Part shown: piece by piece, positions 17,817-26,613 of the stretch
Position numbering within the stretch: the first letter of the stretch is position 1
Layout of the letters: each line of letters starts with the position of its first letter
NCBI GenBank assembly: GCA_002021875.1
Contig: CP018627.1
Span: 682,001 to 746,000, forward strand
Direction of reading: 5' to 3'
Source: Streptomyces hygroscopicus
GTDB lineage: Bacteria; Actinomycetota; Actinomycetes; Streptomycetales; Streptomycetaceae
Length of the DNA stretch: 64,000 nucleotides
Program-made: the position numbers and the translations under genes
The notes under the pieces: generated by a model
Databases searched by the model: none
Seen by the model: the letters and a program-made list of their open reading frames with translations, nothing else
What the model was told of the DNA's origin: nothing

Positions 17817-18484
17817 GGGTTGGTCCGGGCCTCCTTGGCTGGGGAACGGGGCGTGACGGGGGCGAGGAGCAGGCCGGTGATGGCGTCGGTCAGCGCGCCG
17901 GCCGTGTCATCCCAGGACGGCTGGCGCGTACTGGTCCCCTCGGCGAGGGCGCGCTCCCGTTCGGCGCAGGTGTGCGTGATCAACTGGCGGGCCATGTCGC
18001 CGCGTTCGGCCCGCACCTCGGCGGGCAGCGCGTCCAGGCAGCGGCCCAGACCGTAGAGGGTCTCCCGCAGCGGTTCCCGGGTGAGGGCCTCGTCGGTGAC
18101 GATCGCCCGCAGCAAGGGGTCGGTCATCACCTGGACGGCGAACCGGGCGTACCAGGAGGGGAGGCCGAGGGTGGCCAGGTGCTCGGGGGCGGGGCGCACC
18201 AGGCAGGCGACCCAGTCCCGGACCTCCCGGCTGCCGCGGGTCTCCTCCAGCATCCGCTGCCGGATCCGCTCGATCGCCTCGGAGTGCTTGCCCATGATGG
18301 CGCGCACCAGATCCGCCCGGGTGCCGAAGTGATAGCCGACCGCGGCGACATTGCCCTGTCCGGCCGCCTCGCTGATCTGACGGTTCGACACCGCGACCAG
18401 GCCATGCTCGGCGTAGAGCCGTTCCGCGGCGGCCATGATGGCTTCGCGGGTCTCGGTGGAGCGGACGGTGCGTGCTTCGGGCAC
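17813..18484 (-). CDS. TetR-family regulator of the P450 operon
   Basis: The 223-residue protein has a TetR N-terminal domain with RSTETREAIMAAAERLYAEHG and helix-turn-helix SNRQISEAAGQGNVAAVGYHF, then an all-helical ligand domain. I start it at GTG 18484, where GGGAGG lies 5 nt upstream and the first residues lead straight into the DNA-binding helix. The in-frame 65-residue extension to 18679 is AT-rich and not family-like. Its TGA overlaps the ATG of the P450 gene by 4 nt. It probably represses this operon from an inverted repeat just upstream (18531-18550). Confidence 0.9.
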   Translation of the reverse strand: MPEARTVRSTETREAIMAAAERLYAEHGLVAVSNRQISEAAGQGNVAAVGYHFGTRADLVRAIMGKHSEAIERIRQRMLEETRGSREVRDWVACLVRPAPEHLATLGLPSWYARFAVQVMTDPLLRAIVTDEALTREPLRETLYGLGRCLDALPAEVRAERGDMARQLITHTCAERERALAEGTSTRQPSWDDTAGALTDAITGLLLAPVTPRSPAKEARTNP

Positions 18485-18530
18485 CGCGGCCTCCCGTCTC
18501 GATCGTTCCGGTGAGCGCTGTCGCCGCCAC

Positions 18531-18550
18531 TTTAAAACACGCGAATTAAA
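18531..18550. promoter_or_regulatory. Candidate TetR operator in AT-rich promoter region
   Basis: TTTAAAACACGCGAATTAAA is an imperfect inverted repeat (7 of 10 paired positions) 47 nt before the TetR start. It lies in the AT-rich patch 18530-18625 that also separates it from the divergent secreted beta-helix gene. Its symmetry and position fit an operator controlling one or both directions. Confidence 0.4.
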
Positions 18551-18728
18551 CAAGCAACCCGCAGAGACATCGGATCTATCATCGACTGTCTTTGGGGCGA
18601 TAGAAGCAATTAAGCGAGAAATATTCCCTAGTCTCTCGGCCACACCTCGAGCCATTCCCTCCCAAGCCGTTGACCCCATCCGATGTTTCTCCTACGTTGC
18701 GGTCGAATCCCAACCGGGGAGGCTGTAG

Positions 18729-21416
18729 ATGAGATCCGCGCTCAGGCGCATATCCGTGGTCGCCGCCGCAGCGGCGGTCCTCACCGCACTGCCGGGCGCC
18801 GCATCGGCCGAAGGACGGCACCAGGGGCGCACGTTCCACGTCGCCACCTGGGGTGCCGACCGCGACAGCGGCAGCTCGCTCCATCCGTTCCGCACCATCG
18901 GCCGCTGCACCGAACAGGTCCGGCCCGGGGACACCTGTCTGATCCACCACGGTCGCTACCAGGAGCGCGTCGCCCCGCCCTCGGGCACGAAGGACGCTCC
19001 GATCACGCTCGCCGCGTACGGCGACGGCGCGGTCACGGTGGACGGGACCAGGACCGTCACCGGCTGGCGGGACGCGGGCGGCGGTCTGGTGGCCGCCGAT
19101 GTGGACCTCCCGCTCGACCGCAGCGAGAACGCCCTGTTCCTGGATGGCGAGCGCGCCATGGAGGGCCGCTGGCCCAATTCCGGCCCCGATCCGCTCAATC
19201 CGTCCTGGGCGGTGGCCGAGCGCTCCTCCACCGATCAGCACATCGACGACCCGGAGCTGCCGGACGGCGACTTCACCGGCGCCACCGTCCATCTGTGGGC
19301 CGGTTCCAACCCGTGGAGCCAGCAGACCGGCACGGTGACCGCCACCAAGCCCGGGGCGCTGGACTTCACCGGTGGCAACTACCGCTGCACCCCGCTGTGC
19401 ATGGGCGACCAGAACTACCGCAACTACTACCTGGTGGGCGCCAAGGCCACCCTCGACCAGCCCGGTGAGTGGTACTACGACAAGGACGCGGGCCGTCTCT
19501 ATCTGGTCCCGCCCAAGGGCGGCGTCGCGGGCCACACCGTGACCGCGAAGCACGAGAGCTGGGGCGTGGACCTCTCGCACAGCTCGCATGTCACCGTGCG
19601 CGGCCTCGACCTGTGGGGCACCTCGCTGCGCACCGGCGCCGACAGCACCGGTGTGCTGATCGAGGGGGTGCGGGCGCGCTACATCTCGGAGTTCTCCACG
19701 CTCCCCATGCCGCGCGACGACGAGTTGGCCATCCCGCCCGGCGAGGGACACATCGTCGCCTCGCGGGTGCTGAACTCCGGTATCCAGATCCTCGGCAACG
19801 GCAACACCCTGCGCGACAGCGACATCGGCTACTCCGCCGGCACGGGGGTGCTGTTGCGCGGCGGCGACAACACCGTAACCGGCAACTACATCCACGACGT
19901 GGGGTGGATGGGCAGCTACACCCCCGGCATCGAGATCAACGGCAGCGGCCAGACCGTCACCCATAACACCATCCGCCGTACCGGCCGCGCGAGCATCGAC
20001 ACCGCCTGGCAGTTGAACGGCGTGCCCTTCCACGACAACCGGATCGCCTACAACGACCTCTCCGAGGCGATGCGCACCTCACGTGACGGCAGCCCGTTCT
20101 ACGTGTGCTGCAACCTGGACGCCAAGGGCACCAGCGTCGACCACAACACCGTCCATGACGCGGACGGCCAGGTCGGCTACTACATCGACAACTCCTCCAG
20201 CCAGTTCCTGCTGCACCACAACGTGGCGTACAACACCGGCGCCCGTGGCACCTTCTACAACGGCCACAGCGGGGTCAGCCTCGGCAACCGCGACCACCAC
20301 TCCTCGTACGGGCCCGGGGTGACCACCGCCGTACGGCTGAGCGGGGCGACCGACGCCACGGGGACGTATGTGAGCAATGACGTGGCGCTCGGGCCGATGG
20401 AGATCTCCGGCCCCGGCGATCCGGCCCCGGTGGTACGGAACAACCTGCTGCCGCCCACGGATCCGCGCTACAGCGACGCGCGCAACGGCGAGCTGTGGCC
20501 GCGCGCGGGCTCTCCCGCCATCGACGCCGGTGAGACCGTCGACGGGGTGACCGGCGAGGTCCGGGGCGACGGACCCGACCAGGGCGCGTATGAATACGGG
20601 GCGCCCATCTGGTCGTCCGGCTGCCGCCTGCCGGGCTGCGAGACCCGGGTCCGCAACGACGGCTGGAAGGCCACCGCCTCAGGTGGCGCCAATGCCTCGG
20701 CCGCCGTGGACGGGGTCCAGACCACTCAGTGGAAGGGGAGTGCTCCCCAGTCCTCCGGTCAGTCGCTCACCGTCGATCTGGGCACCGCGAAGACCTTCGG
20801 CCGGGTGGCGATCGACGCGGGGATGGACGCCACCGGGCACCCTTATGGCTTCACCGTCTCGGTCAGCCGCGACGGTGACCACTGGGGCACCCCGGTGGCC
20901 CGGGTCAGTGGCCGCTCCTTCACCCAGGACGCGGTCTTCCCGCAGCACACCGCCCGCTATCTGCGGATCGAGCTGACGGCGCCGGGCGAGAACCCCTGGG
21001 CGGTGAACGAGATCCGGCTCTACGCCGACGGCCCCGACGCGGCCGCCACCTTGCAGGCGGAGCGCGCCGAGGTGGTCCGGGGCGCCGAGCGCGGCGAGGC
21101 GGCCACCTCGGTCCTGGGGCAGGGGGACGCGATCGGCTTCCGGGGGGTGCGGTTCGGTGCGGGCGCGGACACGCTGACGGTGCGGCTGGCGTCCGGCGGC
21201 TGCGGGGACTGCGCCCTGCGCCTGCGCCTGGACTCACCGGACGGACCGGTGGCGGCCACGCTTCCGGTGCGCGGGACCGGCGGCGCGGACAGCTGGCGGG
21301 AGCTGTCGGTACGCCTCCCCCGCACGGTGACCGGCTCCCATGACGTCTATCTCGTCGCCACGGGCGGCCACCGGGTGGCCGCCGTCGACTGGCTGACCCT
21401 GCGTCGGATGAGCTAG
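18729..21416 (+). CDS. Secreted right-handed beta-helix protein with F5/8-type C and CBM6-like domains
   Basis: The 895-residue protein has a Sec signal peptide (MRSALRRISVVAAAAAVLTA, cleavage after ASA). A right-handed parallel beta-helix region of pectate-lyase type follows (about residues 30-620; e.g. SSHVTVRGLDLWG, NSGIQILGNGNTLRDSDIG, NTVTGNYIHDVG). Next come an F5/8 type C (discoidin) domain (about 640-765; NASAAVDGVQTTQWKG, RYLRIELTAPGENPWAVNEI) and a C-terminal CBM6-like module (about 770-895; LQAERAEVVRG, FGAGADTLTVRLASG, AAVDWLTLRR). It is probably an extracellular polysaccharide lyase or hydrolase; no catalytic residue can be assigned with certainty. GGGGAGG precedes ATG 18729. It converges on the ABC operon, 5 nt between stops. 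Confidence 0.85.
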   Translation: MRSALRRISVVAAAAAVLTALPGAASAEGRHQGRTFHVATWGADRDSGSSLHPFRTIGRCTEQVRPGDTCLIHHGRYQERVAPPSGTKDAPITLAAYGDGAVTVDGTRTVTGWRDAGGGLVAADVDLPLDRSENALFLDGERAMEGRWPNSGPDPLNPSWAVAERSSTDQHIDDPELPDGDFTGATVHLWAGSNPWSQQTGTVTATKPGALDFTGGNYRCTPLCMGDQNYRNYYLVGAKATLDQPGEWYYDKDAGRLYLVPPKGGVAGHTVTAKHESWGVDLSHSSHVTVRGLDLWGTSLRTGADSTGVLIEGVRARYISEFSTLPMPRDDELAIPPGEGHIVASRVLNSGIQILGNGNTLRDSDIGYSAGTGVLLRGGDNTVTGNYIHDVGWMGSYTPGIEINGSGQTVTHNTIRRTGRASIDTAWQLNGVPFHDNRIAYNDLSEAMRTSRDGSPFYVCCNLDAKGTSVDHNTVHDADGQVGYYIDNSSSQFLLHHNVAYNTGARGTFYNGHSGVSLGNRDHHSSYGPGVTTAVRLSGATDATGTYVSNDVALGPMEISGPGDPAPVVRNNLLPPTDPRYSDARNGELWPRAGSPAIDAGETVDGVTGEVRGDGPDQGAYEYGAPIWSSGCRLPGCETRVRNDGWKATASGGANASAAVDGVQTTQWKGSAPQSSGQSLTVDLGTAKTFGRVAIDAGMDATGHPYGFTVSVSRDGDHWGTPVARVSGRSFTQDAVFPQHTARYLRIELTAPGENPWAVNEIRLYADGPDAAATLQAERAEVVRGAERGEAATSVLGQGDAIGFRGVRFGAGADTLTVRLASGGCGDCALRLRLDSPDGPVAATLPVRGTGGADSWRELSVRLPRTVTGSHDVYLVATGGHRVAAVDWLTLRRMS

Positions 21417-21421
21417 CCGCG

Positions 21422-22198
21422 TCAGAGGGGACGAGGTGGGGGCGTGGCCGCTCCCTGGCGCACCGCGCGCCCCACCTCCGTCCGCAGCGCGATGAACTCC
21501 GGCAGCCCCCGGGTGACGATCTGGTCGCGGTCGGCGGGCAGCGCCACCGGCAGATCCGCCCGCACCCGGCCCGGCCCCGGAGCCAGCACCACCACCCGGT
21601 CCGCCACATAGACACTTTCGTCGATGTCATGGGTGACCAGCACGGTCGTCATCCCCTGGGCCCGGTGCAACCGCAGCAGCAGATCCTCCAGATCCTCCCG
21701 CGTCTGGGCGTCCAGCGCGCCGAACGGCTCGTCCATGAGCAGCAGCGCGGGCCGGGCGGCCAGGGCGCGGGCGAGGGCGACGCGCTGCTGCATTCCGCCC
21801 GACAGCTGCCAGGGGTGGCGGCGGGCGGCGTCGGCCAGGCCCACCTGCGCCAGCATGGCCACCGCCGCCGCATGGCGCTCCGCGCGGGGCAGTCCTCGCC
21901 GCCGCAGCGGAAGGGCCACGTTCTCCCGCACCGTGAGCCAGGGGAAGAGGGAGCGGCCGTAGTCCTGGAAGACGACACCGAGCCGGTCCGGGACGCCGTC
22001 CACCACCTCCCCGTCCAGGGTGATCCGCCCGGCGGAGGGGCGGACGAGGCCCGCGACACAGCGCAGCAAAGTGGACTTGCCGCAGCCGGAGGGGCCGACG
22101 AGAGTGAGCAACTGGCCGTCGGGGACGATGAGTTCGATGTCCTGGAGCACATCGGGGCCGTCGCCGTAGCGGTGGCTGAGGTGGTCGATCCGCAGCAT
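21422..22198 (-). CDS. NitT/TauT-type ABC transporter ATP-binding protein
   Basis: The 258-residue ATPase has Walker A VGPSGCGKSTLL, Q-loop VFQDYGRSLFPWL, signature LSGGMQQRVALARALA, Walker B LLLMDEPFGALD and switch His VTHDID. The FPWL and DEPFGALD sequence style is that of SsuB/TauB-like nitrate-sulfonate-taurine importers. It is the last gene of a five-gene minus-strand operon, 7 nt after the ThDP-enzyme gene. It powers the importer formed with the two permeases and binding protein at 23887-26494. Confidence 0.93.
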   Translation of the reverse strand: MLRIDHLSHRYGDGPDVLQDIELIVPDGQLLTLVGPSGCGKSTLLRCVAGLVRPSAGRITLDGEVVDGVPDRLGVVFQDYGRSLFPWLTVRENVALPLRRRGLPRAERHAAAVAMLAQVGLADAARRHPWQLSGGMQQRVALARALAARPALLLMDEPFGALDAQTREDLEDLLLRLHRAQGMTTVLVTHDIDESVYVADRVVVLAPGPGRVRADLPVALPADRDQIVTRGLPEFIALRTEVGRAVRQGAATPPPRPL

Positions 22199-22205
22199 GT
22201 CCGCC

Positions 22206-23837
22206 TCACCGGGCCCAGGGCTCGTACGCCGGGGAGTCGTCGGCCGGGACCCGGATCTGGAGCAGCACCGGGCCGTCGTCGCGGCCGAGGGCGAGGGCCC
22301 GGTCGAGGGCCTTGGGAAGCTCGCCGGGCCGCTCCACCCGGTCGGCCGGGCAGCCGAAGGACTCGGCGAGCGCGGCGAAGTCGATGCCGCCGATCTCGGT
22401 GCCCGGCACCGGTGTGATGCCGATGCGGCGGCCCAGCGCCTTGACCGCGCCGTAGCCGCCGTTGTCGAGCAGGAGGTAGGTCACCGGGGCGCGGTGCCGG
22501 GCGGCGGTCCACAGGGCCTGCACCGAGTAGAGCGCCGAGCCGTCGCCGACCACGCACACCACCCGTTCGCCGTCCGCGAGAGCGCGTCCGACCGCGAGCG
22601 GCAGCCCCCAGCCCAGCGCACCGCTGCCGGTGGTGAGGAAGCGGCCCGCGCCGCTGATGGGGAGGCGGGCGTGGAGGGCGTCGCGGTGGCTGGGGGTCTC
22701 CTCCACCAGCACGGTGTCCCGGGGCAGCCGCTCGCGGAGCAGCTCCATCACCAGCTCGGGGGAGATCTCCTCGGCCGAGGCGGGCAGCGGCTCGGGGGCG
22801 GGCCGCACCTCTGGCGCGGGCCGATCGGAGGGCTGGACGAGGTCGGTGAGGGTGCGCAGCGCGGGGCGGAGGGTGGTGACGATGCTGGTGCCCACGGGGA
22901 GCCACGCGGCCTGCGCGGGGTCGCAGTCGAGGTGGTACAGCTCGGTGCCGTCGGCGAGCGGCGGGCCCTCGGTGTGCACGTGGTACGTGAACAGCGGGGC
23001 GCCGAGCGCGACCACCACATCGTAGGGGGCCAGCCGCTCCGCCAGCTGGTCGGCGACGGGCGGCAGAAAGCCCTGGAAGAGCGGGTGGCGTTCATCGAAG
23101 CCGGAGCGTCCGGAGAGCGGGCTGATCCACACCGCGGCCCGCAGCCGTTCGGCCAGTTCGGCCACTTCGCGTACGGCGTGCTCGTCGTCCACGCCGGGTC
23201 CGGCGACCAGCGCGGGGCGGGCCGCCGCGTCGAGCGCGCGGGCGAGACCGGCCAGCGCGCCGGGGTCGGCGGTGTAGCCGCCGTGGACGGTGCGCGGGGC
23301 GACCGGCTCGGCGGGGCGGTCCCAGTCGTCCTCCGGTACGGAGAGGAAGACCGGGCCCCGGGGGTGGGTCATGGCGACGCGGTGGGCCTCGGCGAGCGCG
23401 GCGGGCACATCGGCGGCCCGCTCCGGCTGCCTGCTGAACTTCACGTACGGGCGCGGGAACCGGGCCGGTTCGTCGGCGCCGAGGAAGGGCCGCAGCGGGA
23501 GCAGCGCACGGGACTGCTGGCCCGCGATGATCACCACCGGCACCCGGTCCCGGTAGGCGTTGAACACCGCGCCCAGGGAGTGGCCGACGCCCCCGGCGGA
23601 GTGCAGGCTGACCAGCGCCGCCCGCCCGGTGCCCAGGGCGTGGCCCGCGGCCATGGCGACGGCGGTCGACTCCTGCAGTCCGAGCACATAGCGGAAGTCC
23701 TCGGGCCAGTCGCGGAACATCCGCAGTTCGGTGGAGCCGGGGTTGCCGAAGATGGTCGTCATGCCGGTGGCGCGGCACAGTGCCAGCACCGCGTCGCGGA
23801 CCGTGGTGGTCGGTGGGTGGGCGGGGGGCGCGGCCAT
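22206..23837 (-). CDS. Benzoylformate decarboxylase-like thiamine diphosphate enzyme
   Basis: The 543-residue ThDP enzyme has GNPGSTELRMF (Ser35), GLQESTAVAMAAG (ThDP-activating Glu56), SLHSAGGVGHSLG (His79) and FTYHVHTEG (His286/His288). These match the Ser26, Glu47, His70 and His281 set of Pseudomonas benzoylformate decarboxylase. The C-terminal ThDP/metal motif is VGDGSALYSVQAL...LLLDNGGYG. The family decarboxylates aryl-glyoxylates to aldehydes, although close relatives include oxalyl-CoA, phenylpyruvate and acetolactate enzymes. Ribosome site GAGGAGG is 8 nt from ATG 23837. It sits between the permease and ATPase genes of an importer, so the imported molecule is probably its substrate or precursor (inference). 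Confidence 0.87.
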   Translation of the reverse strand: MAAPPAHPPTTTVRDAVLALCRATGMTTIFGNPGSTELRMFRDWPEDFRYVLGLQESTAVAMAAGHALGTGRAALVSLHSAGGVGHSLGAVFNAYRDRVPVVIIAGQQSRALLPLRPFLGADEPARFPRPYVKFSRQPERAADVPAALAEAHRVAMTHPRGPVFLSVPEDDWDRPAEPVAPRTVHGGYTADPGALAGLARALDAAARPALVAGPGVDDEHAVREVAELAERLRAAVWISPLSGRSGFDERHPLFQGFLPPVADQLAERLAPYDVVVALGAPLFTYHVHTEGPPLADGTELYHLDCDPAQAAWLPVGTSIVTTLRPALRTLTDLVQPSDRPAPEVRPAPEPLPASAEEISPELVMELLRERLPRDTVLVEETPSHRDALHARLPISGAGRFLTTGSGALGWGLPLAVGRALADGERVVCVVGDGSALYSVQALWTAARHRAPVTYLLLDNGGYGAVKALGRRIGITPVPGTEIGGIDFAALAESFGCPADRVERPGELPKALDRALALGRDDGPVLLQIRVPADDSPAYEPWAR

Positions 23838-23886
23838 GGGGCCACCTCCTCGGCTGGGTGCGGGGGCGGGCGGTGCGTACGGGTCG

Positions 23887-24708
23887 TCAGGAGCGGTGCG
23901 CGGCAGGGTGTCTGCCGAGAGCCATGCGTTCGACGGTGAGCAGCACGCTGTTGAGCAGATGGCCGAGCGCGCCGAGCAGCACCATCACCGCCCACACCGT
24001 GAGCAGATCGGAGCGGGTCTGGGCGTCGGTGAGCTGGAAGCCTATGCCGTCGGCGGTGCCGGGCAGCAGCTCCGAGAACACCATCAGGATCAGCGAGAGC
24101 GACAGGCTCAGCCGAAGCCCGGCGAAGATGCGCGGGAGCGCGGCGGGCAGATACAGCAGCACGATCCGCTCGACGGGCCGCATCCGCACGGTGGCGGCGA
24201 CGTCCAGCCGCAGCGGGTCGATGCCGCGAACGCCCTCCGCCGTGTTGATCAGTACGGGCCAGATGGCACCGAAGACGATCGAGGCGAGCTGCATCGGCGT
24301 GCCGAGGTCGAAGACGACGACGAAGACGGGCACCAGCGCGGGCGGGGGCACGGCGCGGGCGAACTGCAGCACCGGGTCGCACAGCGCGTACACGGTGCGC
24401 GAGCGGCCCAGGGCGAGCCCCAGCACGATGCCGAGGACCGCGGCGAGGGCGAATCCGGCGAGCACCCGGCCGAGGCTGGGCAGCAGATCGCGGACCGCCG
24501 CGTCGGTGAGGAACGCCCGCCCGGCGGGGCCGGAGAACCACAGGTGATAGCCGTGCTCGACGATCCGGGCGGGGGTCGGGAAGAACACACTGCCGTGGGC
24601 CCGCGCGGCGAGTTGCCACAGCACCAGCGCCACTACGGGTACGCCGAGGCGCAACGCGAGTGTCCGGGGCAGCCGCCGGACGGTGTGGAGTGTGGCCCGC
24701 GCGGTCAT
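23887..24708 (-). CDS. NitT/TauT-type ABC transporter permease
   Basis: The 273-residue protein has about six membrane helices and the BPD_transp_1 permease core, including the coupling segment DVAATVRMRPVERIVLLYLPAALPRIFAGLRLS (EAA-loop region). ATG 24708 overlaps the stop of the other permease gene (ATGA), so the pair is co-translated, consistent with a heterodimeric channel. The ThDP enzyme gene follows after 49 nt. Confidence 0.9.
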   Translation of the reverse strand: MTARATLHTVRRLPRTLALRLGVPVVALVLWQLAARAHGSVFFPTPARIVEHGYHLWFSGPAGRAFLTDAAVRDLLPSLGRVLAGFALAAVLGIVLGLALGRSRTVYALCDPVLQFARAVPPPALVPVFVVVFDLGTPMQLASIVFGAIWPVLINTAEGVRGIDPLRLDVAATVRMRPVERIVLLYLPAALPRIFAGLRLSLSLSLILMVFSELLPGTADGIGFQLTDAQTRSDLLTVWAVMVLLGALGHLLNSVLLTVERMALGRHPAAHRS

Positions 24709-25514
24709 ATGCGGCTCCCGCGATGTTCGGGCGCCCAGGGGAACAACCGCCGTTCGACCGCGGTGAGCGCCAGATTGACGACGAGGCCGAGCGCTCCCGC
24801 CCACACCACACCGGCCAGCACATCGCGGGTGCCGTCGGTGACCATGCCCGCCTGGGCGATGAAGGTGCCCAGCCCCTCGCCGAATCCGGCGAGGATCTCG
24901 CTGGCCACGGCGAGGATCAGGGCGGTGGCCGCGGCGATGCGCACCCCGGCGGCGATGAACGGGGCGGCCGAGGGCAGACCGGCCCGCAGCAGGACGGCGA
25001 GCCGCCCGAAGCCGAAGGCGCGCAGCGTGTCCTTGGCCAGCGGATCGGTCTCGCCGAGCCCATAGACGGTGTTGAACAGCACGGGCCAGATACTGGCGTA
25101 GGTGACGAGGGCGATCGTCGTCTCGCTGCCGGCGCCGAGCAGCAGTGACACCAGCGGGATCAGGGCCACCGACGGCACCGGGCGCAGGAATTCGATCAGC
25201 ACCCGCGCGGCCTGCCCGGCCGCCGGCACACTGCCCAGCAGCAGCCCGAGGGGGATCGCGAGGGCACAGGCCAGGGCGAGCCCGGTGGCCCATGTCTCGA
25301 GGGTGGCGGCGACGCCGTTCAGGAAGGCGGTGTCGCCGCCGAGTTCGACGGCCCGTACCAGCACCTCGGAGGCGGGCGGCAGGAACGCGCGCCGCACCAT
25401 CCCGGAACGGCTGAGGGCCTCGCAGACGGCGAAGGCCACGAGCACGCCGACGGCGCCGAGCAGCGCGTCCCTGGCCCGCCCGGTGCGCTTCCGCCTGGCC
25501 GTGGCGGGGCTCAC
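24705..25514 (-). CDS. NitT/TauT-type ABC transporter permease (partner)
   Basis: The 269-residue polytopic permease has the EAA-like segment DTLRAFGFGRLAVLLRAGLPSAAPFIAAGVRIAAATALI and an N-terminal basic stretch MSPATARRKRTGRARD. It begins at GTG 25514, overlapping the stop of the binding-protein gene (GTGA), and ends overlapping the next permease start (ATGA). Two distinct permeases are less usual for NitT/TauT importers, which often use one homodimeric permease; here they look like diverged paralogues. Confidence 0.9.
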   Translation of the reverse strand: MSPATARRKRTGRARDALLGAVGVLVAFAVCEALSRSGMVRRAFLPPASEVLVRAVELGGDTAFLNGVAATLETWATGLALACALAIPLGLLLGSVPAAGQAARVLIEFLRPVPSVALIPLVSLLLGAGSETTIALVTYASIWPVLFNTVYGLGETDPLAKDTLRAFGFGRLAVLLRAGLPSAAPFIAAGVRIAAATALILAVASEILAGFGEGLGTFIAQAGMVTDGTRDVLAGVVWAGALGLVVNLALTAVERRLFPWAPEHRGSRI

Positions 25515-26494
25515 TTGGCGGGCTGGTAGAGGACGGCGGCGGGGTCCAGGTCCTTGGTGAGCAGCTTCTGCGCCCGCATCAGGGAGATGAGCCGCTTGAG
25601 CTGAGCGGCGCTGGAGGTGGCCGGGTAGGCGGGCAGGCCGATGGCGGCGGCCTCCGCCGGCTTGATCTTCGTATAGCCGGGCAGCGCCTTCTCCACGGCG
25701 CCGCGGTCCTGGGCGGCGACGGCCTGGGCGGCGGTGATGGCGCGCTGGAAGGCGGCGGCGGACTTCGGGTACTTGTCGATGAACGTGTCGGTGGTGACAT
25801 AGCCGCTGAGCGGCAGTCCGGCGGTGGGTGCCGCGTCGCCGTCGATCACGGTACGGGCCTTCAACTCGCGTTTGAGCGCGGTGACGAACGGCTCGGCGGC
25901 GTGCACCGCGTCCACCTGACCCCGCTCCAGCACCGAGCCCATCTGCGGGAACGGGACCTGCCGGTACTCGGGCAGCCCGGCCCCGGCCTTGCCGAGGACG
26001 GCGTTGAGGGTCAGCGACTGGATGTTGTTGAGGATGTTGACCGCGATCTTCTTGCCCTTGAGGTCCCGCGGCCCCTTGATCTTGGAGTCGGAGGGCACCA
26101 GCACCTCCATCATGTGCGGGGCGTTGCGCGCGCCCTCGGCCAGCACCCGGGTGGCCAGGGTGCCCTTCTCGCGGGCCTGGAAGAACGTCACGAAGTTGGC
26201 GCCGCCGATGACGTCCACCTGACCGTGGGCGAGCGCGGGCAGCGCCTGGACGCTCTGCTGGACCGGCTGGACGCGGACGTTCAGCCCCTCCTTCTCGAAA
26301 AGCCCCCGATCGATGGCGATGTGCAGCGCGGCCACATCGGCGAGCGGCAGTCCGGCGACCGTGATCGTCTTCTTCTCCGGCCCGCCCCGGGCTCCGGACT
26401 CCTCCTCGGAGCCGCCGCATCCGGCGAGAAGCACGGCGGTGACCGTGGCGGTCGCGGCCAACTTTGCTGAGCGGAAGCGCAGTTGGACTCTCAT
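25511..26494 (-). CDS. NitT/TauT-type ABC transporter substrate-binding lipoprotein
   Basis: The 327-residue lipoprotein has a basic N-terminus, a hydrophobic stretch and the lipobox LLAGC (Cys26). It continues as a SsuA/THI5-like periplasmic-binding fold (ALHIAIDRGLFEKEGLNVRVQP, LAHGQVDVIGGANFVTFFQA, LKGKKIAVNILNNIQSLTLN). It captures a small ligand outside the cell for the two permeases. It opens the operon that also holds the benzoylformate-decarboxylase-like enzyme. The ligand cannot be read directly; sulfonates, aromatic acids or pyrimidine precursors are all known in this family. Confidence 0.92.
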   Translation of the reverse strand: MRVQLRFRSAKLAATATVTAVLLAGCGGSEEESGARGGPEKKTITVAGLPLADVAALHIAIDRGLFEKEGLNVRVQPVQQSVQALPALAHGQVDVIGGANFVTFFQAREKGTLATRVLAEGARNAPHMMEVLVPSDSKIKGPRDLKGKKIAVNILNNIQSLTLNAVLGKAGAGLPEYRQVPFPQMGSVLERGQVDAVHAAEPFVTALKRELKARTVIDGDAAPTAGLPLSGYVTTDTFIDKYPKSAAAFQRAITAAQAVAAQDRGAVEKALPGYTKIKPAEAAAIGLPAYPATSSAAQLKRLISLMRAQKLLTKDLDPAAVLYQPAK

Positions 26495-26577
26495 GGCAAT
26501 TCACGATAGGGGTCGTCAGCTGTTCACACCATGGCCGGGAACTCCTCGTCGAACAGGGCCTCGAGTCGGGCGGTGTA

Positions 26578-26613
26578 TGGCAGGGGCGGTTGCCACCTGG
26601 CAGAGTGCTGCCA
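26578..26613. promoter_or_regulatory. Cluster of TGGCA/TGCCA half-sites in a divergent promoter
   Basis: Four half-sites occur in 36 bp: TGGCA 26578-26582, TGCCA 26591-26595, TGGCA 26598-26602 and TGCCA 26609-26613, with TGCCACCTGGCA as a near-ideal palindrome. They lie right before ATG 26613 and about 85-115 nt upstream of the divergent importer operon. This could be the operator of one or both units. Confidence 0.35.

Noticed and set aside
18695..18725. GGTCGAATCCC resembling a tRNA T-loop
   Set aside because: No acceptor stem, anticodon arm or CCA-compatible end around it.
22206..23837. Acetolactate synthase assignment for the ThDP enzyme
   Set aside because: His/Ser residues match benzoylformate decarboxylase, and no ilvN-type small subunit is adjacent; FAD-binding acetolactate features are not seen.
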